Translations under genes and position numbers: made by a program | The notes under the pieces: generated by a model | The model's database searches: none | What the model saw: the letters and a program-made list of their open reading frames with translations, nothing else | Told to the model about the DNA's origin: nothing | From: Lophium mytilinum | Taxonomy: Eukaryota; Ascomycota; Dothideomycetes; Mytilinidiales; Mytilinidiaceae | DNA length: 64,000 nt | Reading direction: 5' to 3' | NCBI GenBank assembly: GCA_010093605.1 | Contig: MU004183.1 | Coordinates: 2,356,001-2,420,000, forward strand | Part shown: piece after piece, positions 10,446 through 22,877 of the stretch | Position numbering within the stretch: position 1 is the first letter of the stretch | Layout: each line of letters starts with the position of its first letter

Positions 10446-11250
10446 ATGGCTCCCCCATCACGCCCTCCCCCCATAATCATTCCAGCCGCTACATCTCCAT
10501 CTGATCCCGCACACTCTGCCGCGTTCATCTTTCTCCATGGTTTGGGCGACGACGCCACAGGACTAGAAAGTGAGTTCTCCTAATATTCTCAGTTTCCCAG
10601 GCCCATAGCTAAATTCAGATTATACAGACATACCCCAGCAATTTACAGCCGCTGGCAAACTCCCCCATCTAAGTTGGGTTTTACCCTCCGCCTTCCACAA
10701 TCATGACCTCGATCAAACAGCCTGGTTCATGCCTACCGGCCTGTCCCCTGTCCCTTCCTCGCGCCCTGAACTCGACGACCCAGAAGACGAGGAAGGGATC
10801 AACAGTAGCGTGGCTTACATAGTCTCCCTCATCGACGAATTCGTCGCGAGTGGCATACCCGCAAACCGCATCGTCGTCGGCGGATTCTCGCAAGGCTGTG
10901 CGGTATCGATGCTATTGGGATTAACGTCGGCATATTCGGGGAAGTTAGCGGGTGTGGCTGGCTTGAGTGGTTATCTGCCGCTGACCGAGAAAGTTGACGA
11001 GCTGAGGAAAGACGCAGGGTTAGATGAGAAGGTGCAGGGAGGGATGGAGGTGTTCCTGGCAAGGGGTACGGGAGATAGGCTCGTACCCAAAAGGTATGCG
11101 CGCATGTTGGAGGAGAAGGTAAGGGGGATTGGCTTTGAGGAGGGCAAGGTGGAGGTGAAGGAGTACGAGGGTATGGGACACGCGATGGGAGGTGGGGAGC
11201 TGCGAGACTTGTGTGCCTGGCTAGAGAGGGTTGTCCCAGGTGTAAAGTAG
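10446..11250 (+). CDS. Acyl-protein thioesterase 1 (carboxylesterase/lysophospholipase family)
   Basis: A cytosolic alpha/beta hydrolase that removes palmitate from proteins and can hydrolyse lysophospholipids. Two exons (10446-10569, 10628-11250) give 248 aa. Visible are the oxyanion-hole motif FLHGLGDDATG, the nucleophile elbow GGFSQGCAVS, the acidic residue in GTGDRLVP and the catalytic His in GMGHAMGG, so the Ser-Asp-His triad is intact. The 58-nt intron (GTGAGT...ACAG) joins GLE to NIPQQF, the usual family sequence. The length is normal for fungal APT1 (about 240 aa). Yeast homologue: YLR118c. Confidence 0.92.
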
Positions 11251-11455
11251 GGCAGTTGAGAAGTTTGTAAATGAGGAATCATATGGATCGGAGATGCACA
11301 AGGCGGCTATGCTGTGCATGTAGACTGTAGATTTGTAAAACCGTGACGATATCACGCTGCATATTATCGGATACCGGTACTCATTGATGTAACGAGAAGT
11401 TGAAACTATATATAACAGTCAGCTACTTGAACAAACTAGCACCACGTACTAAGAC

Positions 11456-11914
11456 TTACGCATTCATTGCTCGCTCGGATGGCGAGGTCGGTAGGTTTCT
11501 CAATGGCGAGACTGGCGAGGTTGGCGAAACAGGCGACATCATTGGCCCCTCATTGATCTCCCGACCGGTGGCTAGCTCTAGCGATTCTTGTGCACGGGGA
11601 GGATGTATAGCTCGGTAGGCTTGCTTGGGATAAGTTGGAGCCGATGTGGGAGGTTTTGGTGGTGGAGAATCTGGGACTGGGATCTGTTTCTTCGAAGGCC
11701 GTTTTTGACACACGAGGGCTGCTAGGCCTTGTCGGAAGTAGAACAATACTGCAGCTAGGATGATGACCCCTAATGGGACCGCGACTCCGGCAGCGATTGC
11801 GGTGGTGTGTTTCGTACTATCTCGCTTGGTTGGCGTTGGTGCAGCATATGAGCGAACGACGAAGGTTGAGAATACAATCATCATATGGATTAGAGGAAGC
11901 CGATGGGACAACAT
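11456..11914 (-). CDS. Hypothetical single-pass membrane protein, 152 aa
   Basis: Begins MLSHRLPLIHMMIVFSTFVV, a signal peptide that appears to end at SYAAP. A short Thr/Lys-rich ectodomain precedes one membrane helix (AIAAGVAVPLGVIILAAVLF), then a cytosolic tail that is basic near the membrane (QKRPSKKQ) and Pro/Ser-rich further on (SPVSPTSPVSPLRN). This type-I layout resembles small fungal sensor-like membrane proteins, but no domain is recognised. Tail-to-tail with the thioesterase gene. Confidence 0.55.
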   Translation of the reverse strand: MLSHRLPLIHMMIVFSTFVVRSYAAPTPTKRDSTKHTTAIAAGVAVPLGVIILAAVLFYFRQGLAALVCQKRPSKKQIPVPDSPPPKPPTSAPTYPKQAYRAIHPPRAQESLELATGREINEGPMMSPVSPTSPVSPLRNLPTSPSERAMNA

Positions 11915-12826
11915 GATGCCTCTTGATTGGTGGGCCTTCTCAGGGTTCGATAGGGGAGGAAGAGAGGGTAATATCACATTAGTGATTGGAAAAGAGATTG
12001 AAAGATGAGGATGGATGGAAAGCGTTCATGTGCGTAGCTTAGAAAGAACCACTCTAGATCTATAAAAAGGGAAATCTTCTAAGCGCGGCCAACACGCTCA
12101 GCCATATTTCTAAGGCACTCCTGTAAGGCATCCGGCGCTATACCGAACGCGATAGCCTTGCTGGCATATTGCCCAAATTGTACTGTGCTGAACTAGACTT
12201 GATGAGATCAGCCTGACAGCGTCTGTCGAGTGGCCTAGGTTTCTCAGCAGAAAGAACCCCATCACACCATCTAGTCTAAAGTTGAGTAGGCATTACTTCA
12301 GAGATAAGCAGTAATCTCAACCTAGAGGGAGTAAGCAAGTCCTGCGGAAAGTGGCCAATCCACTCATGGATCAGCATACTCGCCAAGCCCCATGACTGGG
12401 CTGGAGAATTACTTTCCATTTGAGCAAGTCCATAAGAAGATGAAGATTTGAGGCTAAGTGTCTTCTGATATCGTGATGAACGTGCGTCAGGAGGCATGCG
12501 TCGGAACTCGGCAGTGACGCGTCAACAGAACCACCTGGTCATGCTAAAGAGAGGCCATATCGTTCGCGGGCCCGGTGAGTCGCTGGCATGTCACTTGCTC
12601 GTTACGTTGCTCCGATGGTGTTCGTGTATAACCATGAAGGAGTAGGTTGAAGACGGAGAAACTCAGGGGATGCGCTCGCGCCCTGATTGGTCACTATTCT
12701 TATAGCTACCAAGGCTCACTGCGAACCTCCACGACGCCTCAAAGGCCCTCGGATGTCTTACGCTTCCATACCTTCTCCATCAAACTAACCACAGTACGAC
12801 GCGTCAAACCGGTCTCAGCATCCAAC
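11915..12826. other. Intergenic region between divergent genes
   Basis: Promoter space for the small membrane protein (left) and the mannosidase (right). Short open frames here lack protein-like features. An in-frame ATG at 12650 upstream of the mannosidase would add an unlikely leader and is not used. Confidence 0.45.
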
Positions 12827-14718
<1,892 letters not shown>

Positions 14719-15100
14719 ACGCCTCGGGCAGTAAATATGCGAAGATAGAGTATGAATCCGCGATGTCCATGCATCAGCATTAGCGTCCGAGCGACCGGGT
14801 CCGACGTGCCGCTTGGTGGAGTAATCCCTCCGACCGGCTATGTTGTTCTCGCCACCACCGCTATGAATCCTGCTGCTATGACTTTTAGCGAGAGGGTATG
14901 ACAAGACGACTAGACTTCCTGCTGCTGCGACTCCCAAATCCTCGGCACGAAGTGCTAGGCGCATATCGTGCAAGTAGAAGCGCCCGAAAGATGCGTACAT
15001 CCTACACGTTGCTGCTTGATGTCTCGAGTATGGAGTAGTGTACCTGATTGTATAAGTACCAATGATAATTAAGTAGTTCATTGCTCATACACTAAGCACT

Positions 15101-15319
15101 TACAGTGACAGGCCACAAGTCTGGGTTCACTGATATGCCACTGCTTGGGGTCCCCCGCAGGATTTTGGAGACTCAAGGGTGATGTCAAGCTTCAAGCAGT
15201 GCAGATTAGACTGCCTCATGACTAACTGCCTGTTCAGCAGCCAGGCTACCCCCAACAGTGGTGTTGAGTGGGCAAGTTGAGCCGACTCTGTGTGGCCAGA
15301 CTTGTGGTCTAGGACTGTA
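15101..15319. mobile_element. TA-flanked MITE, family B copy 1 (219 bp)
   Basis: Left end TACAGTGACAGGCCACAAG and right end, read inward, TACAGTCCTAGACCACAAG form inverted repeats of about 30 bp starting at TA on each side, as in Tc1/mariner/Fot1-type elements. Subterminal CCACTGCTTGGGGT is inverted as CAACAGTGG near the other end. No coding capacity. Copies at 35786 and 60394 share ends and interior. Confidence 0.85.
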
Positions 15320-15528
15320 CCTACTTGCGTCGCTCGAAGGATCCACATGCGTCATTTGTTCAAGCCACCTTCCGCAATGTGATTGAAAGAAAGCCGTGAT
15401 CAATTTAGTCTGGCTTTAGGTTATGTTATAGGCCGCACTCGCTAGTTGGGTTGGTTGTTGGCAACCTTCTGAATGCGGAATAGCGAGGTTGCTTTACTGT
15501 TAGACGAAGTCCGTTGACAGAATGCAGG

Positions 15529-15537
15529 TATATAAAG
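15529..15537 (+). promoter_or_regulatory. TATA box of the 53-aa peptide gene
   Basis: TATATAAAG about 210 bp upstream of the ATG at 15746, followed by a C/T-rich and ATCATATC-rich leader typical of highly expressed fungal genes. An intron in the leader is possible. Confidence 0.5.
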
Positions 15538-15745
15538 TGTCCTCGTCTCAATCGCCATCTTCACCTTAGAATATATCTCATCTCTACGAGATTACATCAT
15601 ATCCACTTGAATTACTTGAATTCTTGACCTCCTTACCATTACCTCGAGCTACCTATATATCCAAAACTCGGTTCGTTACAGCGACTCTCCATGCCCATAT
15701 GTACTTGGTGTACTCAGATACTGACGACGTGTGCAGACGATCAAA

Positions 15746-15907
15746 ATGCGTTTCGCAACCTTCATCTCCGCTTTAGCCCTTGTCGCGCTCGGCATGGCCG
15801 CCGCCGTCCCGCAGCCTGATGCTGCCGCTGCGGATGAGGCTTTGAAGGATAGGGAGACGTGCACGTGCTACGAACACTACAACACCTGCACAGGAAAGAA
15901 ATGTTAA
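15746..15907 (+). CDS. Very small secreted cysteine-containing peptide, 53 aa
   Basis: An intronless frame with a strong signal peptide, MRFATFISALALVALGMAAA, then an acidic propeptide-like stretch (AAADEALKDRE) and a 16-residue tail with four Cys (TCTCYEHYNTC, then TGKKC stop). The start is set by the only ATG in frame and by the TATA element upstream. The design, a signal peptide, a spacer and a compact Cys-rich end, fits a processed secreted peptide or effector. No homologue is recognised. It is below the usual annotation length cutoff. Confidence 0.6.
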   Translation: MRFATFISALALVALGMAAAVPQPDAAAADEALKDRETCTCYEHYNTCTGKKC

Positions 15908-16257
15908 ACGGGCGATATGAGAAAACGATAGCCGGAAGCATGATAAGCAGCAATTCAGAGTGAATGAACAAGGGAAATAAAGGAACCTATAGACTCAATA
16001 TATTTAAGTTGAGCTTATCACTACAAGATATCATATCATAACACCGTGAGAGGTGAATATGGTTTCTGCCTACTCTGTGTGATCAATGTAACTACCCTAG
16101 TCTTAGGCCGGATCAGAAGCACTCACTGCACACAAATAGATCTTTGGGGTGTTCTAGCATAGCAAAGCTTTGGAGCGACTGTAGAGCAACTAGTTCTACA
16201 AATAAATAAATCTCATACGTTAGACCGCGCCAGAATTTATTCTCTGACTTCGTAATT
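15908..16257. other. Short intergenic region
   Basis: Convergent 3' flanks of the peptide gene and the first dioxygenase gene. Nothing else is seen. Confidence 0.5.
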
Positions 16258-17197
16258 TCAACCAACCACGTCCTCGTCTCGGAATTCCCGCTGCACGGTA
16301 TCGACCTTGTCATCCGGCCTCGCAAGATATGTAATAGGATCCCTGAGCTCGTACCAGCCTCCCATCGGTGCATTGATCTTGTAGCCTATGAGTCGCTGGG
16401 TTGGTTCATCTAAGCTCATCGCCTTCTCTTTCGAAATGTTGAGGTACTACAAGAGTGTTAACGTTAGACAATCGGCCGGATGCTTATTAGAACCCAAGTA
16501 CCTGATTTTCTTCCTGTCTTAGATGACCCTGGGTCCAAGAAGCACCAATACTCCTCCTAAGCACCCGGGACTGGTTTGCCCCGCCCCTATGAACGAGTGA
16601 ACCATGGAGCAAGAGGCAAGAACCTGTCTTCATCTCCGTCGACGCAAGGACATGCCCGGCGGGGTCCCAGTCTTCGCCCCAGGTATGGCTCCCAATGATT
16701 CCCTCCACGCATCCGTTCTCGGTGGTATTCCCTTCTGGGCTCCCAGACCATAGTGCCCATATTTCCACAGGCTGGGACAGTGGATGTTCGGCGAAGTAGA
16801 TGTCATCGTGCCGGTGCAATGGCTCCGCTTGTGAGCCTGGTGCAGAGTCGAACACAACGGTCGCACTCAGCTGTGGCCGCGAGGTGTTGCTCAACCGTTC
16901 CTCTCCGTGCCATATTCGCGTCGTCTTTTGCAGTTTTGCATCGAGGAATTGGAGTAGTTTGGGCGACTTGAGGAAGTCATAGACGAACGTTCGGGATTTC
17001 GATGCTAACGCTGTGACGGCTGATGGAGAGGCTGAAGAAGAGAGACCAAGCTCTTTATTCAGGGTGCGAATAGCGTCAGGAGATGCGAAGTCAGAAAGAA
17101 TAACAGCACCATCGCGGTCAAAGGCTGCGACGATGTCGTCTACAGTGGTGGAGTCATAGGGGAGAGAAGTAAAAGGTTGAGATGTTTGGCTTGGCAT
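16258..17197 (-). CDS. Phytanoyl-CoA dioxygenase (PhyH) family Fe(II)/2-oxoglutarate oxygenase
   Basis: A non-heme iron oxygenase; fungal members hydroxylate or rearrange small metabolites, and the substrate is unknown. Exons 17197-16502 and 16446-16258 give 294 aa. The iron site is visible: His130-x-Asp132 in LHRHDDIYF and distal His203 in LVHRGGANQSR, with Arg211 to bind 2-oxoglutarate. The 55-nt intron (GTACTT...TGTAG) joins EENQ to YLNISKEKA and adds the family tail QRLIGYKINAP. The ATG at 17197 is the first in frame and has a good context (AAAAATGCC). It is divergent from a second PhyH gene, with 410 bp between the starts, which suggests co-regulation. Confidence 0.87.
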
Positions 17198-17607
17198 TTT
17201 TGGCAACGTCGCGTCTCTCAATTTCCTCGGGTTGATCTTCGACTCCCTATCCCCACGACCATCTTCACTCTTATCCGGAATGTCATATCCATACTGCGCC
17301 GTAGTTCGGTACAGCGTTCGCTGCGTGCCTGTGGGGCAAAGCCTTATCTTAGCGTGTGTATTGTTACCTAAAGCAGAAGTTCGGCTCTACTGAATTTCAT
17401 CCGCAGTATCGGCGGGTGTATGGTGTCTTGACGCGGACAGAGACATATCGCTCTAATGCCCTGATATCGTATCTCTTTCAGTCCTCAACTGCAGAGGTAG
17501 GTAGGGCACCCCAGACGGTAGCAAGCAAATGGAAAATTTGTATAACTTTGGCTCTCATTTTGTCTATGCGAACTGGAGTCATCAGTAAATCGATCTTAAC
17601 AGCAGCT
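17198..17607. promoter_or_regulatory. Shared divergent promoter of two PhyH genes
   Basis: The 410 bp between the two dioxygenase start codons must serve both. A plus-strand frame opens at 17356 upstream of the second gene, but no ATG in it gives a better protein than the one at 17608. Confidence 0.45.
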
Positions 17608-18609
17608 ATGGGCAAGCCAGATCTCGAGAGGATCAGTGCTGATGCACCTATCGAAGAAATTCTCGAAATTCTGGATCGTGACGGAGGCCTGATCATCAAA
17701 GGGCTCGTCGACTCGGAGACCCTCCAGCAGATCGCCAAGGAGCTGAAGCCATTCGAGCAACCCGATCAAGAGTGGAAGGGCAACTTCTTTCCAGAGGCGA
17801 CGAAGAGAATCTGCGGAGCGGTTGGAAAATCTAAGACACTCGCAACTAAAGTCTTTATGCATCCGTTATACCAAGATGTCTGCAACAAGCGCCTCACAAT
17901 CACCAAACAATCAAGATACGGCGATGACATTCGGACCTTCAAATGCTCGCCAGTAGGAAACGCCAGCACAACCTTTGACATTGGTCCAGGCGCGACCGCA
18001 CAGCAGCTTCATCGAGACGACGGTGTGCACCATCTAACTCATCCAAATCCGCAGCCATATATGATTGGCATGCTCTTAGCTGAGACAAGGACCACTCCCG
18101 AAAATGGAGCAACTGTGGTGATTCCAGGAAGTCATAAATGGGTTAGTACTCCTACTGCAAATCTAAAGTCATAATTTCTAACTTCATAAACAGGGTGATT
18201 GGGAAGACCGCCCACCAATGCCCGAGGAGACTATTCCTGCGACCCTAGAACCCGGTGATGCGCTTCTTTTTGACGGTGCTGTGTTTCACGGAGGCGGAAC
18301 TAATTCTACCGAGTCTGAGAGACGAAAGGTGTGTAATTGACATCGGTACTTTCTTTGTATACATGCTGACCAAGTCAGGTTCATGGAGTATTCATGATCC
18401 GTGGCAACCTACGGCCAGAAGAGAACACGTACCTTTCTCTGCCTCCGTCTATAGCAGAGTCGTACCCAGATGACGTGTTGAAAGCCTATGGCTATGGAGC
18501 TGCGTCTTCTGGGTTAGGCTGGGTCGATTATAAGGAACCGTTGGCTGCTGTTCTAGGGAGAGAAGTGAAGCAACCAAGCCTCCAGTTTGGAGCAGTTGGA
18601 TATGCGTGA
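17608..18609 (+). CDS. Phytanoyl-CoA dioxygenase (PhyH) family oxygenase, second copy
   Basis: A second Fe(II)/2-oxoglutarate oxygenase, only distantly similar to its neighbour, so not a recent duplicate. Exons 17608-18141, 18194-18328 and 18379-18609 give 299 aa. The iron ligands are His135-x-Asp137 (LHRDDGVHH) and His210 (GAVFHGGGTN). The context GATAQQLHRDD, the segment NGATVVIPGSHKW and the tail RPEENTYLS fit the fungal family that includes verruculogen synthase and related meroterpenoid oxygenases. Introns of 52 and 50 nt have good sites; the last joins ERRK to VHGVFMIRG. The active site looks complete. Confidence 0.87.
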
Positions 18610-18919
18610 TAGCTTCATGAGACAGCTACTGTCGTTCTAACACGAATATGATAATCTACATGTATATTTGAGAATGACGCAAGTGTCTTTGATCATGTGA
18701 GATCTGAGCTCAACCTCGATTGTAACAACATCTCTTAGATTGTCTCCACAAAATATATGTTACAACCCCACGTTGCCGGGAGTAATCGTCCCAAGGTTGA
18801 TTGCTATCTCTTTGCGCGAGTCGGGGAATCTGGAACCTTATCGGACAGCTTTCTATTTTAGCTGAGAGGCGAACACCAACCTTCCTCCGCGATCTCTCGC
18901 TGCTGGACCTCCTTCGTTG

Positions 18920-20989
18920 ATGGAGGAACGACAGCCTAGACAGCTCAAATGGAAAGCCACCGTCGCGCGAAGTGGAAAGCTCAAGAACCATTCATATACC
19001 ACACTTCCAGGACAAAGTAGGACCCCAACAAACTCCAACGCGCGTCGACGTGATGGATCTAATGTGTTAAAGCCCCGACAACGATCGCACCAACTTCTCA
19101 GCGAGGGTACAAGATCCGGTTTCGAGAAGACATCAAGTCTAGACCTCGTCGCGGCTCTCGTCAGAAGCCCATTTCGCCGGTGACCGAACTCTCCCCCGTT
19201 ACTGGTGTCCCAGAGCGCCCAGCGGAAGTAGATTCGGTGGACTCCAGCGAAACTCTGTCAAGCCTCTCCAGGGCGCCTTCTACTCTAAACGAAAGGAGAC
19301 CTTCTGTCCTTCAAGATGCAGAGCTTCTTTTCTCCATTGGATCGTCAGAACGCCGGACAGACGAGGCAATGCCTGAAAGCATGGACGACATGACTTTAGA
19401 CCTCAGCCCCGACAGCCTCGATATGAACGTCATGCAGCTGCCACTGGAGCCAGGTTACTCCGAGGCCTTGTTGCTCACGTTCCAAGACGATGTATTCCCG
19501 AGGATTGCGCGCCACGTGCACCCATCTATGTCCCCTTCACCAGCGTACGATTGCGAGGATAGGAAGTTCTTCTTTCAATATTGTGAGCAACAACCAACTA
19601 ATGTCAACGTTGAAAAGCTCGTCATAAAAATCTGTACACTTGTATACCACTGTTTGAGGAACCTCATGGAATTTTCAGCGTTTCAAATAAGGGAAAAGTA
19701 CAGCATTTTGAACTGCTAGTAAACCCGTGAGGGTACTCCAAACAGTGGTAAACAAGTGTACGAATTTCTATGACGAGTCATTTTAAAGAAACTTACTAAT
19801 ATTTCCAGACGTTGAACGGGTAGTCGCTCGACTTATGCCACTCTGGAACACACCAGACAACCCATTTATCTCAATCATTCTTCCAGCTTCTTTTGAATCT
19901 CCCGTCCTTACTCACGCTATCATGGCACTTTCGGTGTACCACTACTCCCTCCAGCCAGCGAGCACATCGTCCGGGGTTCGCTACTCCCACAAAGCTCTTT
20001 GGCACCAGCAGCGAGTTTTATCGTTACTCCAGGAGAGCCTTGCAGATCCAGACACCGTGAAGGACGATTCAACCCTAGCTGCATGTATGCTGATGCAGAC
20101 TTTCGAGGTGCTCTGCTCAGGGACGAGTGGTTGGGATCATTGGCTTCGAGGGGCGACACTCTTCGTCCAGATGCGAGGTCGCCTGGAACATGACCTAAAG
20201 GATTCAAACAATTGGATGAGGCTTGCAAAATGTGTGGTTGCGGTGGAAACATTCGCCGCTACCTCAGCGGGTTTCGAGTTGACCATTTCTGGTGATTACT
20301 GGAACATATACCGGAAGTTGCGAGAGGACGATTTGAAGCGAATAGCCCGAGGCGAACGCCCTACAGAAGATTTCGCAGAAGATCAACATTTTGAGAAGCT
20401 CGTTGGGTGCCCCGCTGTCGTGGTGTATGCTCTTGGACGGATGCAAATGCTCGTTCAAGCGCGAGATGAAGTAGAAGAGCTACAGCAAGATGACCAGGAA
20501 TGGCAAGATGCTTGGGACATGGAGGTCTCAAGACTAGAAGATTTACTGCTTAGATGGCGTCCGAATAGCCCAGATTCCGACAGGGTCCACCTTGCAGAGG
20601 CTTTTCGGTATGCTGCCCTCATCTTCCACGCACGCCGGCTCCGTCGATTCCCACATGTGCACGCGACGTGTCAATTCAGGGTACAAGCGACTTTCGATCA
20701 CCTGTTCTCGCTCACGCATTCCTCGCAACTCGAAGGAATCGCTCTATACCCGACCCTCATTGCGGCACTTGAGATAGACGAAGCGCAGAACGGAGGTTTG
20801 CAACGGGCAGCACTCAGCCGCATTCGGGTCATGAAGAGGGAGAAGGCGGACCCATTGTACGACAATGCAGAGAAACTGCTACATCTTGTCTGGTCACGAA
20901 GGGCTTTTGCAAACAGTTACGAAGAGAAGGTGGCCATCGACTGGCAAGACATTAGCCGCGATATGAACTGGACGTGGTGCATGGTATAG
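18920..20989 (+). CDS. Fungal transcription regulator (Fungal_trans_2 type), no zinc cluster seen
   Basis: The C-terminal 390 residues match the fungal-specific regulator middle region (PF11951 type): VERVVARLMPLWNTPDNPF, SPVLTHAIMALSVYHYS, DDSTLAACMLMQTFEV, WDHWLRGATLF. Exon 19809-20989 is secure, and so is the exon ending at 19582; the 226-nt intron between them contains a transposon and splices QY to YVERVV. The N-terminus is tentative: an ATG at 18920 and a 56-nt intron (19017-19072) give 595 aa and join LPGQ to a segment with GYKIRFREDIKSRPRRG, which resembles the linker after a Zn2Cys6 domain. No six-Cys cluster is encoded upstream, so the DNA-binding part is lost or in an exon I cannot see. 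It lies beside the PhyH pair and may regulate it. Confidence 0.68.
19635..19760. mobile_element. TA-flanked MITE, family A copy 1 (126 bp), inside an intron
   Basis: Inverted ends begin TACACTTGT on both sides and continue with TACCACTGTTTG; about 25 of the first 30 positions pair. TA at both ends fits a Tc1/mariner-type target duplication. It lies wholly in the 226-nt intron of the regulator gene. No coding capacity. Confidence 0.85.
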
Positions 20990-21059
20990 AATATATTCTT
21001 CTACGTTTAGCTTCCACCTCCATCTCGCCACCACGCTTCTGTTCTAGGTGCCGTTCATC

Positions 21060-22401
21060 TTACTGGACAACTTCAAACTCTGCTGGATGTCTCTTGGCCA
21101 TCTCATCAAGATATCCTAGGACAATTTCTCCCCAGACCGGTTTCCTCTTGTAAAAAGCGAATTTAGTAGGAAGCTTGTGCAGTAGACCAGCCAACCTAGC
21201 AGCAAACCCTGGGTATTCGGCAATCTCGACAAGTCGATATAGATATCTGCGGACCATGAGCAAAGACAAACGAATACCCTCGGAAAAACTTACGTTTTCG
21301 TTAACATGCACATTGCGCCCGACTTTGGCAATCTTCGGAGAACCTGCCTTTCAACCCGAAGCTGGACTTGATCAATGTCGATCGATGTGTCGACGACGGG
21401 GACATCATTCTCGTAAAGATGAGCTCCCTCAACTAGAAAGAGCTCTTCGTGATCGTTGATAGACCAATTCAAACGCATCACCAATTTGGAAGGTCCAACG
21501 CTGTCAAAGTATCTATGACAAGTCAGCTCCAGAATATTAAAGCTAGTGACATTGCGACATTGCAACATACTTGTTCATTGCCTTTTGCAGCTTCTCCTTG
21601 TACGTAGGGACCGTCTTGTGGATCTCTGTCATTGGTTTGCCCATCTTCTCCCGCACGTGAAAGCCTGCTGGAAATGCCGAAAGCACGGCGCTGAGGACGT
21701 ACTCGCCATCAGGTCCAGGTGTCAGGATGTTGAGGTCATCCTCTACAAGTCTTCCTGCAACATGAAGAGGGTGGTTGTCATATGGCGCGACGACGCGGTG
21801 AGTCTCGTTTGTGACCGCGTTCCGAATGTATATTCCGTCCTCGGAGAGCTTGAATACCGAAGGAAATCGCCGGGTAAGGTATTCTGTCAGAATTCCTAGC
21901 AACTCAATGCAGCCTTCAAGCCCTCCTTCGCGACAATCGAGCGCATCGGGTCCAACTTTGTCAATTACTTGTTGCTTCAATGCCATGCGCGCCGCAAAGT
22001 TCTTGTCCATCACCACCCAATCGTCGAAGGCCAGATTCCGGATCGCTAGAAAGAAAGTCAATACATAATTCAAGCAGATAATAACTCAGCCTACCCATTG
22101 TGGCCGTATACACACGGTCCGAAATATAGTCATCTTTCCACCATTCAGTTGGCTCTTCATCTGCCACATTGAAATCGATCTTGTATGGTTGAACGTTCGA
22201 GCAGTCAAGCTCTTTGATATCGTCGCCACCGTAATACTTTCCAATTGTCTTTGCACTTCCTACCTTTTTAGGCAGCTCCTTGACCGTTTTTTGCCTGCGC
22301 CGCAATCGAAGGAAGAAGAATATGAATGCAAAAAATATTCCAATGAACGGAACGCCCCGAGGCCATTCGAAGCCCTCAAAGAGCTGAAGATCTAACAACA
22401 T
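21060..22401 (-). CDS. Heme-dependent oxidative N-demethylase-like protein (DUF3445)
   Basis: Fungal DUF3445 proteins resemble the alpha subunit of bacterial heme-dependent oxidative N-demethylase (dimethylamine oxidation); the fungal substrate is unknown. Four exons (22401-22095, 22045-21571, 21512-21294, 21246-21060) give 395 aa. One membrane helix near the N-terminus (VPFIGIFFAFIFFFLRL) is followed by a basic stretch. Family landmarks include WWKDDYISDRVYTATM, LAFDDWVVMDKNF, FPSVFKLSEDG, LRVERQVLRRLPKSGAM and a C-terminal helix YLDEMAKRHP. Each intron (49, 58 and 47 nt) was set by frame continuity, for example TATM to AIRNLAFDDW and MNK to YFDSVGPSKL. The gene shares a 476-bp promoter with the APC permease, suggesting uptake and oxidation of an N-methylated amine; that is inference. 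Confidence 0.8.
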
Positions 22402-22877
22402 CGCGAGAAGTGAAGGGTAGCGAAGAACCACGGAGAGACATTTTGAACCGCCACCATTCTCGCTCTCTCGTAGCTTGCCGTCGAAGTATTCCCCACAAAG
22501 TGTAAAATGATCGCGAACTTCTCAATGCGGCAACTATTACTAGTGCGCACTGTTATCGCGGTGCTTCTCAACTGACTCGCAACGCTATCAGCCCCATTGC
22601 GCATCTCGGCCATACTTTTTAGATCAGATCCATCATACCGGGACGCGCATAGCTTATCGTCGCGACGATGCCGGCCGTTCACAACCCATAACGCTACCCA
22701 CTTTACAGGCATCAAGTTCCTGCATGCGGCAGTTCGCCGACGTGACGAGTCGCGTCGCGATACCAGGACTATGGTACACTTAAAGAGCTGGGAACTGCAT
22801 CCTAGAGCAGATGTTTCTTCGGACAATACAGATCTCATCGACCCATCTCAAACTCATCTAACTCACAAAGTGGTACC
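22402..22877. promoter_or_regulatory. Shared divergent promoter, DUF3445 gene and permease
   Basis: 476 bp between divergent start codons. Open frames inside are not gene-like. No single operator is evident. Confidence 0.45.

Larger units (their letters stand above)
14719..15745. other. Intergenic region with a MITE
   Basis: No gene. It contains the 219-bp TA-flanked element at 15101-15319 and, at its right end, the promoter of the small peptide gene. A minus-strand frame across 14584-15081 overlaps the mannosidase 3' end and is a shadow. Confidence 0.5.
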
